Shown: in pieces, positions 62,465-64,000 of the stretch
Position numbering within the stretch: the stretch's first letter is position 1
Layout of the letters: the number at the start of each line of letters is the position of its first letter
Origin: Amaranthus tricolor
Lineage: Eukaryota > Streptophyta > Magnoliopsida > Caryophyllales > Amaranthaceae
Reading direction: 5' to 3'
Assembly: GCF_026212465.1 (NCBI RefSeq)
Contig: NC_080049.1
Coordinates: forward strand, 22,954,872-23,018,871
DNA length: 64,000 nucleotides
Notes under the pieces: model-generated
Databases searched by the model: none
Told to the model about the DNA's origin: nothing
What the model saw: only the letters and a program-made list of their open reading frames with translations
Made by a program: the position numbers and the translations under genes

Positions 62465-62895
62465 CTCCCTCCGTTCTTTTTTGATCTTCCACTTTGGGTT
62501 TTTCACACATATTAAGGAAGATAGAATCTTTGGGTTGTGGTGAGTATTATTTTAATTAAATAGTAGTGTGAAGTAATGATTGTATTGGAAGTATGAGGTT
62601 ATAGTGGGTATTATTTTAATTAAATAGTAGTGTGAAGTAATGATTGTATTGGAAGTATGAGGTTGTAGTGGGTATTATTTTAATTAAATAGTAGTGTGAA
62701 GTAATGATTATATTGAAAGTATGAGAGAGAAAATAATTATAAATAAATGAAAATGGGTACATTAAAAGAAAAAGGGAGTTTTAAGGGGTAAAAGTGGAAT
62801 AAAAACTTTCTAAAAATAGAAAGTATTCTAAAGTGGAAGAACTTTTGAAACTACCCGTTATAGTAATGTGGAAAATCAAAAAAGAACGGAGGAAG
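62465..62895. mobile_element. Stowaway-type MITE enlarged by internal repeats
   Basis: Inverted ends CTCCCTCCGTTCTTTTTTGAT and ATCAAAAAAGAACGGAGGAAG match almost perfectly and are flanked by TA (62463-62464, 62896-62897). At 431 bp it is larger than the ~250-bp copies in this window, because it contains a triplicated 64-bp unit. Confidence 0.88.
62532..62725. repeat. 64-bp tandem repeat, three copies, inside a Stowaway MITE
   Basis: The word TTATTTTAATTAAATAGTAG begins at 62547, 62611 and 62675, an exact 64-base period. Copies differ by only a few substitutions. Confidence 0.95.
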
Positions 62896-63557
62896 TATGT
62901 TGTAGTGTTGATATACAAATTTTAAGTATGTAATAGAAATGATAAAAACTTTTGAAAATACAAATGTAGTGAATTATAACTAAAAATGATAATATGAAAC
63001 TGAAAAGTTGACAAAACTAAAAAAATCATTTTAAAGATGTTAGATTTTACCCAATTTTTGCAATATTTTCGGTTATGGCTCCAATTTTACCCGCTAATTT
63101 TCGGTCCAATTTTAGATTATTTTCAAATCAAATTAAATTTTAATGTGTCTATATCTAATTAAAAGAGTCAAGGACTGCTACCGAACCTAGGATTAAGTAC
63201 TACATAGAGTCATAGACATTACACAGCATTAAAGACCTTTATTTCAATTTTATTTAAACAATAATATTATCATTATCACTAACACTTAATACTAAGTTAC
63301 TAACACTTATCAGTTTCACCTTTAATTTTCCTAATCATAATTCATACTTTATCGTTTCAAAATACTTTATTGTTTCTAAAATACTTATAATATTTGATTT
63401 TTTATGCAATTTAATGCACTATTTTAATCGTTAATATCCCTAGTTATGTTATAAATACTTAGATAAATCAAATAAGATCTCATTTAATTATGTTTTAACT
63501 TATAAATTAAAAATTAACATCAACTAAAAAATAATAAATAAATAGTAATATTTTTTA

Positions 63558-63921
63558 GGAAAATTTGCAAAGAAACACCTTTTAAAATCATTTTTTTGTA
63601 AAACACCTTTTAAAATTTTTTTTTTTGTAAAAAAACACCTTTTAAGAGACTTTTTATTAAAAAAACACCTTAAATCAGTTTCCGGTGATTTTTGTCAACT
63701 TTCAGGCGATGACTATGCTATTTGAGCTCAAAAGTCAACGCCTGAAAGTTGATAAATGGCATAAGTCAACGCTTGAAAGTTGACAAAAGTCACCGGAAAC
63801 TGATTTAAGGTGTTTTTTTTAATAAAAAGTCTTTTAAAAGGTGTTTTTTTATAAAAAAATTTTAAAAGGTATTTTTTTAAAAAAAAACTGATTTTATAAG
63901 TTGTTTCTTTGCAAATTACTC
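63558..63921. mobile_element. Mutator-type MITE with 9-bp target duplication
   Basis: Long inverted arms of about 150 bp (AATTTGCAAAGAAACACCTTTT... and the matching ...CTTTGCAAATT), with a central unpaired part near 63700-63760 including repeated CAACGC(C/T)TGAAAGTTGA. Flanked by a perfect 9-bp TATTTTTTA (63549-63557 and 63922-63930). Long TIRs plus a 9-bp duplication point to a non-autonomous Mutator-like element. Confidence 0.83.
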
Positions 63922-64000
63922 TATTTTTTACAATGTTGCATGTAAATGGAATTGTAGATGGTGATAAACTGTACATAAAAATAAAGAACTAAAACAGAAA

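Larger units (their letters stand above)
61151..64000. other. AT-rich intergenic region with two MITEs, no gene
   Basis: Apart from the elements at 62465-62895 and 63558-63921 I see no coding sequence or recognised signal. The region contains imperfect AT repeats and short Ser/Leu-type open frames of no note. Confidence 0.5.

Overview
The window is nuclear DNA from a flowering plant, most likely a eudicot. It is very AT-rich. Its genes have many short exons with GT-AG introns and encode plant-type proteins: a plant ARL8, a plastid PPR protein, plastid N-acetylglutamate synthase and a heptahelical protein. The spaces between genes are filled with plant LTR retrotransposons, hAT and Mutator elements and Stowaway-type MITEs. 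I could not fix the species. I found no prokaryotic operons, CRISPR arrays, phages or intact tRNA/rRNA genes.

Gene-rich left part (1-19.9 kb). Three genes have intact reading frames after splicing: ARL8 (+, five exons, 184 aa), a DG1-like chloroplast PPR protein (+, nine exons, 864 aa) and N-acetylglutamate synthase NAGS (-, ten exons, 606 aa). I placed every exon boundary by hand, and the summed lengths stay in frame. DG1 and NAGS converge. The NAGS gene uses a GC-AG first intron and carries a small hAT MITE, with a perfect 8-bp target duplication, inside another intron. Stowaway MITEs lie in an ARL8 intron and near both the DG1 and NAGS 5' ends.

Transposon-rich middle (20-52 kb). In order:
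- A Pack-MULE with 146-bp terminal inverted repeats and a perfect 9-bp duplication, carrying two exons and the intron between them from a DExH-box RNA helicase gene.
- A non-autonomous LTR element with three LTRs inside one 5-bp duplication.
- An RNase H domain fragment and an orphan first exon related to NAGS.
- A decayed Ty3/gypsy element lacking gag, with a perfect 39-bp-arm hairpin in its interior and a pol frame that runs into the LTR.
- Two degenerate Ty1/copia fragments, the second split by a solo LTR of a Cassandra-type TRIM that carries 5S rRNA-like promoter sequence.
- An old degenerate repeat array.
- A second Ty3/gypsy fragment split by a 2.6-kb hAT element.

Right part (52-64 kb). 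An HHP4-like (PAQR/adiponectin-receptor family) gene has an intact first exon but at least four disabling lesions in its second exon, so it is called a pseudogene. After it come an hAT-type foldback element with a perfect 8-bp duplication, a 1.8-kb non-autonomous hAT element inserted into a long (TA)n microsatellite, a Stowaway MITE with an internal 64-bp triplication, and a Mutator-type MITE with a 9-bp duplication.

I saw no unknown multi-gene system. The notable signals are mobile-element captures and nestings, and gene decay. All calls come from reading the sequence and recalled family knowledge; no database search was run.
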